Positions 25,628 to 33,995 of a stretch of DNA of 64,000 bases are shown piece after piece. The position numbers were made by a program, and so were the translations under genes. Origin of the DNA: Maritimibacter sp. (GTDB lineage: Bacteria; Pseudomonadota; Alphaproteobacteria; Rhodobacterales; Rhodobacteraceae); the NCBI GenBank assembly GCA_017792445.1, contig CP051232.1, positions 3,322,001 through 3,386,000 of the forward strand, in the 5' to 3' direction. The notes under the pieces were generated by a model. It was not told the origin of the DNA. It saw only the letters and a program-made list of their open reading frames with translations, and made no database searches. Each line of letters opens with the position of its first letter. The stretch's first letter is position 1.

Positions 25628-28429
25628 ATGACATTCGCCAGCCGCCTGACCCGAACCCCGCGCCCCTTCGAGCCCGACCGTGGCCGCGAGGCCGAGGCGC
25701 TGCTGCCCGACCTTGCGCCGGAACTGAAGGCGCTGCTGGCAGGCACCGCCGGATGCAGCCCCTACCTTGGCGGGCTGATCGGCAAGGAACACGCGTGGCT
25801 GGAGCAGGCCCTCAGCGGCAGTCCCGAGGACGCGCTGGCGGGCATTCTCGCCGACGCCGCCGCGCTGCCCGACGCCGAGATCGGCCCCGGACTGCGGCAG
25901 GGCAAGCGCCGCGTCGCATTGCTGGCGGGGCTGGCCGACCTTGGCGGCGTCTGGCCGCTGGAGAAGGTGACCGGCGCGCTGACCGACTTTGCCGACCTCG
26001 CCACCGACCGAGCCCTGAAGGCCGCCGTCGCGCGCCAGATCGCCCGGAGGAAGCTGCCCGGCGCGACCGAGGACGATATCGCCACCGCCGGCGGGATCGT
26101 GGCGCTGGCGATGGGCAAGATGGGCGCGCACGAGCTGAACTACTCTTCGGACATCGACCTGATCGTGCTGTTCGACGGCGACCGCTACGAGGGCGCGGAT
26201 TATCACGAGGCCCGCCCGGCGCTGGTGCGCGCGACCCGCGAAATGGCCCAGACCCTGTCCGAGATCACCTCCGAGGGTTACGTCTTCCGCACCGACCTGC
26301 GCCTGCGCCCCGACGCCAGCGTGACGCCGGTCTGCCTGTCGATGGACGCGGCAGAGACCTATTACGAAAGCGTGGGCCGCACGTGGGAGCGCGCGGCCTA
26401 CGTCAAGGCGCGCCCCTGCGCCGGGGACATCGCGGCGGGAGAAGGGTTTCTCGGGCGGCTGACGCCCTTCGTCTGGCGCAAGCACCTCGACTTCGCGGCG
26501 ATCCAGGACGCCCATGACATGCGGCTGCGGATCCGCGCGCACAAGGGGCTGCACGGGGCGATCACGCTGGAAGGCCACAACATGAAGCTCGGGCGCGGCG
26601 GCATCCGCGAGATCGAGTTCTTCACACAGACCCGCCAGATCATCGCGGGCGGGCGCGATCCGTCGCTTCGGGTGCGCGGCACGGTCGAGGGGCTGGCCCG
26701 CCTGACCGACAAGGGCTGGGTGCCCGAAGCCGCGCGCGATACGCTGACCGACTGCTACCGCTTCCACCGCGAGGTCGAGCACCGGGTGCAGATGATCGCC
26801 GACGCGCAGACCCACAACCTGCCCGGCGACGCCGAGGGCTTCGACCGGCTCGCCGCCTTCATGGACCGAGACACCGCCGACCTGCGGGCCGAGCTGCACC
26901 AGCGGCTGTCCACCGTCCACGAGGTGACCGAGGGTTTCTTCGCACCGCAGGCGGCGGGCGACGCGCCGGATCTTGGCGAGGGTGCGCAGGAGATCGTCGA
27001 CCGGTGGCGCAGCTATCCGGCGCTGCGGTCGGCCCGCGCGCAGGAGATCTTCGAGCGGCTGAAGCCCGACCTGCTGTCCGGCCTGTCGAAAGCCGACCGC
27101 CCGCGCGAGGCGCTGGAACAGTTCGACGGCTTCCTGCGCGGCCTGCCCGCCGGGGTGCAGGTCTTCGCGCTGTTCGAAGCCAACCCGCAGCTGGTCGACC
27201 TGATCGTCGACATCGCCGCCACCGCGCCCGCGCTGGCGCAGTATCTCGGACGCAACGCGCAGGTGTTCGACGCGGTGATCGGCGGCGCCTTCTTCGCGGC
27301 CTGGCCGGGGGCGGGTGCGCTGACCGAACGCCTGGTCGCCGCGATGGATGCCGAGGACGACTATGAACGCAAGCTGGACGCGGCGCGGCGCTGGCAGAAG
27401 GAATGGCGCTTCCGCATCGGGGTGCATCACCTGCGCGGGCTGATCGACGCGGACGAGGCTGGGCGCGAGTACGCCGACCTCGCCGAAGCGGTGCTGCGCG
27501 GGCTTCAGGGGCCGGTCACGGCGGAATTCGCCAGAAAGCACGGCCCCGCGCCGGGCCGGGGCGCGGCGGTGCTGGGCATGGGCTCGCTGGGCGCGCGGCA
27601 GCTGTCGGTGACCTCGGACCTCGACGTGATCGTGATCTACGACCCGCAGGATCAGGAAAGCTCCGAAGGCCGCCGCCCGCTGAACACCCGCGCCTATTTC
27701 GCGCGGCTGACGCAGGCTTTCGTCACCGCTCTGACCGCGCCCACCGCCGAGGGCACGCTTTACGAGGTGGACATGCGGCTGCGCCCCTCCGGGCGGCAGG
27801 GGCCGGTGGCGACCTCGCTTGGGTCGTTCCGAAGCTACCAGCAGGACGAGGCGTGGACGTGGGAGCACATGGCGCTGACACGCGCGCGGTTCATCATGGG
27901 CAACGCGGGCCTCGGCGCGGATATCGAGGCGTTCCGGCAGGATCTCCTCGCCACCCCCCGCGATGCGGAGAAGGTGCTGACGGACGTGTCCGAGATGCGC
28001 CGCCGTCTGGCCGAGGCCTATCCGGCCGAAAGCGCCTTCGCCACCAAGCGCGGCGCGGGCCGGATGCAGGACATCGACCTGCTGGCCCAGACCGCGGCGC
28101 TTCTGGCCGGCAGCGCCGCGCAAACCACGCCGGACCAGCTTGCGGCGGGGGGCGCCATCGGCTGGCTCACGACCGGCGAGGTCGAGACGCTGACCCGCGC
28201 CCACGGGCTGTTCTGGCGGGTGCAGGCGGCCTCGCGCCTGCTGACCGGCGCGCAGTTGAAGGTCGAGGAACTGGGCGAGGGCGCGCAGGGCTTCCTGTTG
28301 CGGCAGGCAGAGACCGAAAGCGTCGAGGCGCTGTCCGCGGAACTTGCGGAATGCGCCGAGGCGGCGGACCGGATCATCGGCGCGGCGCTGACCCGCGTGC
28401 CGCCCGGCAACGGAGGGGCAGGGACGTGA
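25628..28429 (+). CDS. glnE: bifunctional glutamine synthetase adenylyltransferase/adenylyl-removing enzyme
   Basis: 933 residues. Two nucleotidyltransferase domains are visible: the N-terminal adenylyl-removase with YSSDIDLIVLFDGD near residue 175 and RTDLRLRPDASV, and the C-terminal adenylyltransferase with SVTSDLDVIVIYDPQD near 660 and DMRLRPSGRQGPV. Each DxD pair binds catalytic Mg. GlnE attaches and removes AMP on a Tyr of glutamine synthetase in response to PII and glutamine. The start was taken at ATG 25628 (TFASRLTRTPRPF). The frame is open for 1.9 kb upstream across three other genes, but that part is a shadow. A small gene overlaps its stop (GTGA). Confidence 0.96.
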   Translation: MTFASRLTRTPRPFEPDRGREAEALLPDLAPELKALLAGTAGCSPYLGGLIGKEHAWLEQALSGSPEDALAGILADAAALPDAEIGPGLRQGKRRVALLAGLADLGGVWPLEKVTGALTDFADLATDRALKAAVARQIARRKLPGATEDDIATAGGIVALAMGKMGAHELNYSSDIDLIVLFDGDRYEGADYHEARPALVRATREMAQTLSEITSEGYVFRTDLRLRPDASVTPVCLSMDAAETYYESVGRTWERAAYVKARPCAGDIAAGEGFLGRLTPFVWRKHLDFAAIQDAHDMRLRIRAHKGLHGAITLEGHNMKLGRGGIREIEFFTQTRQIIAGGRDPSLRVRGTVEGLARLTDKGWVPEAARDTLTDCYRFHREVEHRVQMIADAQTHNLPGDAEGFDRLAAFMDRDTADLRAELHQRLSTVHEVTEGFFAPQAAGDAPDLGEGAQEIVDRWRSYPALRSARAQEIFERLKPDLLSGLSKADRPREALEQFDGFLRGLPAGVQVFALFEANPQLVDLIVDIAATAPALAQYLGRNAQVFDAVIGGAFFAAWPGAGALTERLVAAMDAEDDYERKLDAARRWQKEWRFRIGVHHLRGLIDADEAGREYADLAEAVLRGLQGPVTAEFARKHGPAPGRGAAVLGMGSLGARQLSVTSDLDVIVIYDPQDQESSEGRRPLNTRAYFARLTQAFVTALTAPTAEGTLYEVDMRLRPSGRQGPVATSLGSFRSYQQDEAWTWEHMALTRARFIMGNAGLGADIEAFRQDLLATPRDAEKVLTDVSEMRRRLAEAYPAESAFATKRGAGRMQDIDLLAQTAALLAGSAAQTTPDQLAAGGAIGWLTTGEVETLTRAHGLFWRVQAASRLLTGAQLKVEELGEGAQGFLLRQAETESVEALSAELAECAEAADRIIGAALTRVPPGNGGAGT

Positions 28430-28686
28430 CCCATCAGGACTTCGACCGCGCCGGGCTGATCCGCGAATCCTTCCGGATCGAGGGCATCACCGCCCCCGAA
28501 TGCCGCGTGATCTTCATGGACTGGGCGCTGCAACTGCCGGACGGGGTCGATCCCGCCACCGCCGCCGCAGCACTTCTGAAGACCTACGACGAACCCGACC
28601 ACCCGATGACCAAGGTGCTGACCGAGGCGCTGACCCCGGCGCCCCGCCCGCGCCGCCGGGGCGGGGCGTTCGGTCGTCGCAGCTGA
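28426..28686 (+). CDS. small conserved-looking protein after glnE
   Basis: 86 residues starting with GTG that overlaps the glnE stop by 4 bp, behind a GGAGGGGCAGGG site. The middle has RESFRIEGITAPECRVIFMDWALQLPDG (two parts: RIEGITAPECRVIF, MDWALQLP), ending in the basic PRPRRRGGAFGRRS. The overlap makes it translationally coupled to glnE. I do not recognise the family. A dispersed repeat follows immediately. Confidence 0.65.
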   Translation: MTHQDFDRAGLIRESFRIEGITAPECRVIFMDWALQLPDGVDPATAAAALLKTYDEPDHPMTKVLTEALTPAPRPRRRGGAFGRRS

Positions 28687-28700
28687 CCGGCCCCTTCGGC

Positions 28701-28756
28701 TTCTTCTCTTCCGAAATACCTCGGGGGAGCCGCGCAGCGGCGGGGGCAGAGCCCCC
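28701..28756 (-). repeat. dispersed two-part repeat, copy A
   Basis: Read on the minus strand: GGGGGC-TCT-GCCCCC hairpin (28742-28756), a short GCCGC/GCGGC hairpin, then CCCCCGAGGTATTTCGGAAG ending in a purine-rich AAGAAG. The same three-part order occurs at 37904, 48081 and 52387. Here it lies between convergent genes. Confidence 0.75.
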
Positions 28757-28762
28757 ATTGCG

Positions 28763-29014
28763 CTAGGGCTTCGGGGCCCGCCGCGCCGCCAGCCACAGGC
28801 GAAAGCCCGCCACGTCGACCGCGGCAATCGCGAAGCCAAGCGGCAGCATCCAAAGGCCAAGCACCGGCAGGAAGGCGAATATTCCGCCGATCATCAGCAG
28901 CACGCCCACCACCAGCCGCATGCCCGGCGGCAGGTGGTAGCGGGCCCATCGTTGGCCGCGCAGCACGATGGCCCGTGCCGTGCGTCCGCCGCGTGTAATG
29001 GTGTCGCGGATCAT
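28763..29014 (-). CDS. small membrane protein
   Basis: 83 residues. A basic N-terminus (RDTITRGGRTARAIVLRGQRWARY) is followed by hydrophobic stretches at about 32-48 (MRLVVGVLLMIGGIFAFLP) and 51-66 (LGLWMLPLGFAIAAVDVAG). The tail is basic. This resembles the short two-helix transmembrane proteins of the PGPGW type, though the diagnostic motif is not clear. ATG overlaps the stop of the preceding gene by 4 bp; third gene of the operon with the FAD oxidase. Function unknown. Confidence 0.65.
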   Translation of the reverse strand: MIRDTITRGGRTARAIVLRGQRWARYHLPPGMRLVVGVLLMIGGIFAFLPVLGLWMLPLGFAIAAVDVAGFRLWLAARRAPKP

Positions 29015-29457
29015 CTGTAGTCTTGCGGTTTTAACCCGCCGCCTCCGGCCAGTTGCGTCTCGGCGCCCGGAACGATGTCGGTGTTCTGAGCAGTCACACA
29101 ACGCCAGACGGTCCCCACCCGTTGCATCACGAAACAGAGAATGGTGCTGCGCCGCCCGGCCGCGCCGCCGTCGGGGCGTTTCTGCCCGGTCAGCAGAAAG
29201 CGGCAGTGTACCACCGCCACGTCCTCGCCCAGCCGCCGGACCTTGACGCGGCCCGGCACCAGCCGGCTTTCGGCGAAGAACGACCCCAGCGCATAGCCGT
29301 GGGCCTTCTCGATGGCGGGCCGGGTCTCCCACCAGATGCCCACCACGTTGACGAAATCCGCGTCTTCCGCGAACAGCGCCGCCAGCGCGGCGGCGTCCCG
29401 GTCCATCCAGGCGCGGGCGAAGGCCGCCGGCATGTCCTCCGGCGACCGCAGGCTCAC
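29011..29457 (-). CDS. SgcJ/EcaC-type DUF4440 (NTF2-like) protein
   Basis: 148 residues with a cone-fold pattern: ARAWMDRDAAALAALFAEDADFVNVVGIWWE (parts: AFARAWMDRDAAALAALF, EDADFVNVVGIWWE), then ESRLVPGRVKVRRLGEDVAVVHCRF and CVTAQNTDIVPG. This is the SgcJ/EcaC group, often annotated oxidoreductase without proof. GTG at 29457 overlaps the FAD oxidase stop by 4 bp; an ATG at 29433 is possible but sits only three bases after GGAGG. Middle gene of a three-gene operon. Confidence 0.7.
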   Translation of the reverse strand: MSLRSPEDMPAAFARAWMDRDAAALAALFAEDADFVNVVGIWWETRPAIEKAHGYALGSFFAESRLVPGRVKVRRLGEDVAVVHCRFLLTGQKRPDGGAAGRRSTILCFVMQRVGTVWRCVTAQNTDIVPGAETQLAGGGGLKPQDYR

Positions 29458-30827
29458 CCCTGTTTCACCATCTTGCCGGGGTTCAGGATGTTCTGCGGGT
29501 CCATCGCCTGTTTCAGCGTCGTCATCACGTCCCAGGCCTCGCCATGTTCGGCCGCCATGTAATCCAGCTTGCCCGCGCCGATCCCGTGTTCCCCGGTCGA
29601 GGTGCCGCCCAGCCGCAGGGCGCGTTCGACCATCCGGTGCGAGATCGCCTTGGCTTCCTCGTGTTCCTTGGGGTCGTCTTCCATGAACAGAAGGATGCAG
29701 TGAAAGTTGCCGTCGCCCACGTGGCCCACGATGGGGCCGGGGATCGAGGCGGCGGCGATGTCGGCGCGGGTCTCTTCCACCGCTTCCGCCAGCCTCGAGA
29801 TCGGCACGCAGATGTCGGTGACGATGGCCCGCGCGCCGGGGCGGCTGGCAAGGCAGGCGAAATGCGCGTTGTGCCGCATCGTCCACAGCGCCTTGCGGTC
29901 CTCGGGCTGGGTCGCCCATTCGAAACCGGTGGCGCCGAAGTCGTCCGCGATCTCGCGGAACCGCTCGGCGTCCTCGGCGACGCCCTGTTCCGAACCGTGG
30001 AATTCCACCATCAGGTGCGGCGTCTCGGGCAGGCTGGAGCCCGCGTAGCTGTTGAAGGCCGCCGCGACCGCGGGGTCGACGAACTCGATCCGCGCCATCG
30101 GGATGCCCATCTGGATCGTCGCGATCACCGCGTTGACGGCGGCTTCCATGTCCTCGAAAGAGCACACCGCCGAGGACACCGCCTCGGGCTGGCCGTGCAG
30201 TTTCACCGTCATCTCGGTCACAAGGCCAAGCGTGCCTTCCGACCCGACCATCAGCCCCGTAAGGTCGTACCCCGCCGAGGATTTCCGCGCCCGGGTGCCG
30301 GTGCGGATGATGCGGCCGTCGGCCAGCACCACCTCCATCGCCAGCACGTTGTCGCGCATCGTGCCATAGCGGACCGCCGTGGTCCCCGAGGCTCGGGTCA
30401 TCGCCATGCCGCCCAGCGTCGCGTTGGCGCCGGGATCGACCGAGAAGAACAGCCCCGTCGCGCGCAGTTCGACGTTCAGGTCCTCGCGGGTGACGCCCGG
30501 CTGGATCACGGCGTCCATGTCCTCTTGGTTGACCTTCAGCACCTTGTTCATCCGGCTGAAGTCCACCGACACGCCGCCGGTCAGCGCCAGCGCGTGCCCC
30601 TCCAGCGAGGTGCCGACGCCCCACGGCACCACCGGACAGCCGTGGCGGGCGCAGATCTTCACGATCTCCGACACTTCCTCGGTCGTCTCCGGATAGGCCA
30701 CCGCGTCGGGCGGGGTCAGCGGAAAGTGCGACTCCGAGCGCCCGTGCAGGTCCAGATCGGACTTGGATCGGCTCAGCCGATTGCCTAGTAATGTGGCCAA
30801 CTCATCCACAGCCGCCGCGTGACGCAT
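29454..30827 (-). CDS. FAD-linked D-lactate/glycolate-type oxidase (GlcD family)
   Basis: 457 residues of the PCMH/VAO family. The FAD-binding segment includes VVPWGVGTSLEGHALALTGG and GANATLGGMAMTRASGTTAV, with GLMVGSEGTLGLVTEM; the C-terminal part has GHVGDGNFHCILLF and GTSTGEHGIGAGKLDYM, as in GlcD and mitochondrial-type D-lactate dehydrogenases. It oxidises a 2-hydroxy acid and passes electrons to cytochrome c or quinone. Start at ATG 30827 follows GGGGAT by 5 bases; the ATG at 30848 has no such site. D-lactate versus glycolate cannot be settled; no glcE/glcF neighbours favours D-lactate. Confidence 0.85.
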   Translation of the reverse strand: MRHAAAVDELATLLGNRLSRSKSDLDLHGRSESHFPLTPPDAVAYPETTEEVSEIVKICARHGCPVVPWGVGTSLEGHALALTGGVSVDFSRMNKVLKVNQEDMDAVIQPGVTREDLNVELRATGLFFSVDPGANATLGGMAMTRASGTTAVRYGTMRDNVLAMEVVLADGRIIRTGTRARKSSAGYDLTGLMVGSEGTLGLVTEMTVKLHGQPEAVSSAVCSFEDMEAAVNAVIATIQMGIPMARIEFVDPAVAAAFNSYAGSSLPETPHLMVEFHGSEQGVAEDAERFREIADDFGATGFEWATQPEDRKALWTMRHNAHFACLASRPGARAIVTDICVPISRLAEAVEETRADIAAASIPGPIVGHVGDGNFHCILLFMEDDPKEHEEAKAISHRMVERALRLGGTSTGEHGIGAGKLDYMAAEHGEAWDVMTTLKQAMDPQNILNPGKMVKQG

Positions 30828-30880
30828 CGTAAATCCCCGGTCTCCCATTTGACCGGCCCTAGATAGAGGAAGTTGAACCG

Positions 30881-32638
30881 TTGCGGAACCGCTCAACGCC
30901 CCAAAAACCGCAGGGCACGGCGGCCGGGACGGAAAGCGCCGATACCCGGGACGTGACCGGGGCTGCAACCGGTCTGGCGGGGTGGATCGCAGGGCTGCGG
31001 GACAGCCTTCGCGAGACGGGGCGCGTCCTGCGCGAGAAGGGGCCGGGTCAGGTCCAGTTCTGGTTCATCGCCCTTGTGCTGGGCACCGCCGCCGGTCTGG
31101 CCGCGATGCTGTTCCGCCTTGCCATCACCGCGCTGCAGTCCGCGCTTTATGGCACCGACGACACGCTGCACATCCACAGCTTCGCCCAGACGCTGCCGTG
31201 GTACTGGATCGTGCTGATCCCGGTCGCGGGGGGGCTGGTCGTGGGCCTGCTGCTGGACCGGTTCACCCGCGACGCGCGGGTCCGCTCGGTGTCGGACGTG
31301 ATCCAGGGCGCGGCGCTGAACGATGGGCGGGTCGAGGTGAAAGAGGGGCTGGTCTCGGCCATCGCGTCATGGATCACGCTGTCGTCGGGCGGCTCTTCCG
31401 GTCGGGAAGGCCCGGTCGTCCATCTTGCCGGCGTGCTGTCGACATGGGTGTCGAACCGGATCAGCGCCGACGGCGTGACCGGGCGCGACCTTCTGGGCTG
31501 CGCGGTGGCGGCGGCGGTCTCGGCCTCGTTCAACGCGCCGATCGCGGGCGCCCTGTTCGCGATGGAGGTGATCCTGCGCCACTTCGCGGTGAACGCCTTC
31601 GCGCCCATCGTCATCGCCTCGGTCGCGGGCACCGTGGTCAGCCGTCTGGCCTTCGGCGACGTGACCGAGTTCAGCCTGTCCACCAACACCGCGCTGGAGT
31701 TCTACGTCGAACTGCCCGCCTACCTGATCCTCGGCCTGCTGTGCGGGCTGGTCGCGGTGACGCTGATGCGGACGATCTTCTGGGCCGACGGGGTGGGCAG
31801 CGCGATCCAGAAGCGCATCCGCCTGCCGCGTGCGCTGCGCCCTGCGCTGGCCGGGGCGCTGCTGGGCGGCATCGCCTGCTGGTTCCCGCACATCATCGGC
31901 GTCGGCTACGAGACCACGACCGCGGCGCTGACCGGGCAATTGCTGCTGTGGCAGGCCGTGGTCTTCGCGGTGATCAAGACGGCGGCGGTCGCCATTACCA
32001 TGGCGGGGCGGATGGGCGGCGGCATGTTCTCGCCCTCGCTGATGCTGGGGGCGCTGACCGGGCTGGCTTTCGGCCTGATCGCCACCGGCATCTTCCCCGA
32101 CGTGTCGGGCTCCGAGACGGTCTATGCCTTGGCTGGCATGGGCGCGGTGGCGGCGGCGGTGCTGGGCGCGCCGATCTCGACCACGCTGATCGTGTTCGAA
32201 CTGACCGGAGACTGGCAGACCGGTCTTGCGGTGATGGTGGCGGTGTCGATGTCGACCGCTCTGGCCAGCCGGATCGTGCAGCGGTCGTTCTTCCTGACCC
32301 AGCTTCACAAGCGCAACATCCACCTTGCCGCCGGTCCGCAGGCCTATCTTCTGTCGATGGTGCGGGTGGCAAGCCTGACCCGCGACACGACCGAGAAGGG
32401 GCCGGCGACCGACGACGCCTGCTGGCAACTGATCGAGCAGGGGATCTATGTCGACGGGGCATCGACGCTGGCAAGCGCCATGCCGGTGTTCGACAAGGGC
32501 GGCGTCGCCTTCCTGCCGGTGGTCACGCTATGGTCCGACGGACGGCCGCCGGAACTGCTGGGCGCGCTGCACCATCTCGACGCGCTGAAGGCGTACAACA
32601 AGGCGCTGGCCGCGACAGCGGCGGAAGAGCACAGGTGA
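30881..32638 (+). CDS. ClC family chloride channel/transporter
   Basis: 585 residues with the ClC helix pattern. The gating-glutamate motif GREGP is at 174-178 (Glu176), and GGGMFSPSLMLGA is the later filter segment. The first filter motif, GSGIP, is not present; the equivalent place reads VRSVSDV (134-140), lacking both Gly and Pro. After the membrane part, residues about 490-570 form a degenerate CBS-like cytoplasmic tail. Start is TTG at 30881 with AGAGGA 10 bases ahead; no ATG is available before the first helix. Divergent from the FAD oxidase gene. Confidence 0.85.
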   Translation: MRNRSTPQKPQGTAAGTESADTRDVTGAATGLAGWIAGLRDSLRETGRVLREKGPGQVQFWFIALVLGTAAGLAAMLFRLAITALQSALYGTDDTLHIHSFAQTLPWYWIVLIPVAGGLVVGLLLDRFTRDARVRSVSDVIQGAALNDGRVEVKEGLVSAIASWITLSSGGSSGREGPVVHLAGVLSTWVSNRISADGVTGRDLLGCAVAAAVSASFNAPIAGALFAMEVILRHFAVNAFAPIVIASVAGTVVSRLAFGDVTEFSLSTNTALEFYVELPAYLILGLLCGLVAVTLMRTIFWADGVGSAIQKRIRLPRALRPALAGALLGGIACWFPHIIGVGYETTTAALTGQLLLWQAVVFAVIKTAAVAITMAGRMGGGMFSPSLMLGALTGLAFGLIATGIFPDVSGSETVYALAGMGAVAAAVLGAPISTTLIVFELTGDWQTGLAVMVAVSMSTALASRIVQRSFFLTQLHKRNIHLAAGPQAYLLSMVRVASLTRDTTEKGPATDDACWQLIEQGIYVDGASTLASAMPVFDKGGVAFLPVVTLWSDGRPPELLGALHHLDALKAYNKALAATAAEEHR

Positions 32639-32662
32639 TCCGGCGTTCAACACGACCCGCCG

Positions 32663-32684
32663 CCCCCGCGGTTTCCCGCGAGGG
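32663..32684. terminator. hairpin between convergent genes
   Basis: CCCCGCGG-TTTC-CCGCGAGG: eight pairs with one mismatch; on the minus strand the loop is GAAA. It lies between the ClC gene and the convergent lipoprotein gene and may end both transcripts. No T-tract. Confidence 0.35.
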
Positions 32685-32720
32685 CAGCAGTCACGTGGGA
32701 CGAACGGTCAAACGGGGTCG

Positions 32721-33347
32721 TCAGAACCCGATATAGTTCGCCGGCACGCTCATCTCGGCGCGGATCGCAGCCGCGAGATGGCTGATGATGCGGACCTTCT
32801 GCGTCTGACCGGTCGCCTCGGCATTCGCCGCGTCGGCGCCCTTCAGCGAGCGGAAGTTCAGCGTCACGCGGTGCGCTTCCATCAGTTCGGCCCCGGTCCG
32901 GGCGTCACGCACCATCATCAAAAGCTCGATCTCGTGCCAGCCCCCGATGGTGTAGTAGGTCTTCGGCGTCACGGCATGGAACCGCTTGACCGCCACGTCG
33001 ACCACCACGGCGCGATTGCCGTGCATCTCGCGGGTGCCGGCGGCAAAGCCGGCCTTCACGACAGCGGCCACCTGCTCATAGCGGTCGCCCAGCGGATCGC
33101 CATGCCACACGATATCGGCGACAGGCTTGTAGGTATTCAGTTCACTGACTTTCAGACTGCGCGGAACCTGCACGTTGATCTGAACGACATTGAACCGCGG
33201 CAACGCGGTGGCCGACACGGTCGGCGCCTCGATCGTCGTTTCAGTCATCAAACCACGGGTCACGCTTGTCTGCGCACAGGCAGACAGTCCCAACACGGCG
33301 CAAAGCGCCAAAACGATACGCGGGTTACGAAGTGCGGCTAGTATCAT
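32721..33347 (-). CDS. conserved-looking lipoprotein
   Basis: 208 residues. The signal peptide RNPRIVLALCAVLGLSAC ends in a lipobox LSAC. The mature part has PRFNVVQINVQVPRSLKVSE, YEQVAAVVKAGFAAG, and a strand-rich end (IELLMMVRDARTGAEL, HRVTLNFRSLKG). No catalytic motif. A near-perfect ribosome site AAGGAGGT lies 5 bases before the ATG, implying strong translation. I recall similar Rhodobacterales proteins with an assigned DUF number but do not name it. Function unknown, probably envelope. Confidence 0.75.
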   Translation of the reverse strand: MILAALRNPRIVLALCAVLGLSACAQTSVTRGLMTETTIEAPTVSATALPRFNVVQINVQVPRSLKVSELNTYKPVADIVWHGDPLGDRYEQVAAVVKAGFAAGTREMHGNRAVVVDVAVKRFHAVTPKTYYTIGGWHEIELLMMVRDARTGAELMEAHRVTLNFRSLKGADAANAEATGQTQKVRIISHLAAAIRAEMSVPANYIGF

Positions 33348-33413
33348 CTTCCACCTCCTTGGCCAAAATGGCCGGCCTCTGACGGGACCGGATATTGTTA
33401 ACCAAGTGAGGCC

Positions 33414-33447
33414 AAAAAAAGAAAATCCCGGAGCCTTTCCGGGATTT
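33414..33447 (-). terminator. Rho-independent terminator after the small basic protein gene
   Basis: On the minus strand AAATCCCGG-AAAGGCT-CCGGGATTT is a 9-bp perfect stem followed by TCTTTTTTT. It is 115 bases downstream of the stop of the gene at 33562-33714. The spacer also holds a perfect TTCGTTAACGAA palindrome (33469-33480). Confidence 0.85.
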
Positions 33448-33561
33448 CGATACAACCATAGGGTGAATTTCGTTAACGAAGCCCTTGGTTTACGGGGCCG
33501 GCGGCAAGGAAGGTCTGCGCCGCTGGCCCGTCTTTTCCGCCGCGGTCGCGGCGGCGGTCGC

Positions 33562-33714
33562 TTAGATGGTGCCGCGCTCGTTGCGCTTGAACCCACCGCG
33601 GATCCAGCTGCCCATCTGGCGGAAGCCGCTGGCCATCGCTTCGGCTTGCATGCGGCGTGCTTCGCGTTCGATTTCCACGAAGTCGATGCGGCCCTGATCG
33701 TCGTACTTGCTCAT
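33562..33714 (-). CDS. 50-residue basic protein, DUF1127-like
   Basis: Translates to 50 residues, MSKYDDQGRIDFVEIEREAR at the start, then RMQAEAMASGFRQMGSWIRG and GFKRNERGTI. The amphipathic, arginine-rich C-terminal helix with a W-I/L-R pattern resembles DUF1127-type and small Rhodobacter proteins (RSP_7527 type), several of which bind RNA or respond to stress. AGGAAA precedes the ATG by 8 bases and a strong terminator follows, so this is a real single-gene unit despite its size. Divergent from edd across a 281-bp spacer with two palindromes. Confidence 0.7.
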   Translation of the reverse strand: MSKYDDQGRIDFVEIEREARRMQAEAMASGFRQMGSWIRGGFKRNERGTI

Positions 33715-33835
33715 GTTACCGTTTCCTGTGCTCGGTTGCTCTGTTTCGGGGCACTTCCAGCCGAATGCCGGGGCGGCCCCTGTTTTCCCTTGGTGCTCAA
33801 CCTAAGTCGGTCGACAGTGAAGTTGCACAGACAAT

Positions 33836-33848
33836 GCGGAATTTCCGC
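33836..33848. promoter_or_regulatory. palindrome in the edd/small-protein divergent spacer
   Basis: GCGGAA-T-TTCCGC, a perfect 6-bp dyad with one centre base, 122 bases upstream of the small basic protein start and about 80 bases before the edd promoter. Possible second regulator site. Confidence 0.3.
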
Positions 33849-33912
33849 CATGCGTATGCTGCAACGCAGAATGTACGAAGCGTTGCGTTCCGCGCATGCC
33901 CCAATGCCGTTC

Positions 33913-33941
33913 TTGTTAGCGCTAACCACAACTGTTAAACT
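33913..33941 (+). promoter_or_regulatory. edd promoter with LacI-type operator
   Basis: TTGTTA (33913-33918), a 17-base spacer, then TAAACT (33936-33941) make a sigma70-type promoter about 55 bases before the edd ATG. The perfect palindrome GTTAGCGCTAAC (33915-33926), with the central CG typical of LacI/GalR-family operators, overlaps the -35 box and spacer. Binding there would block RNA polymerase, so repression relieved by a sugar acid is expected. Confidence 0.65.
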
Positions 33942-33995
33942 ACCTTCGAGCCCGGAACAGGCCGCAGGACGGCCAAAGACAGGACGAACCCAGCC

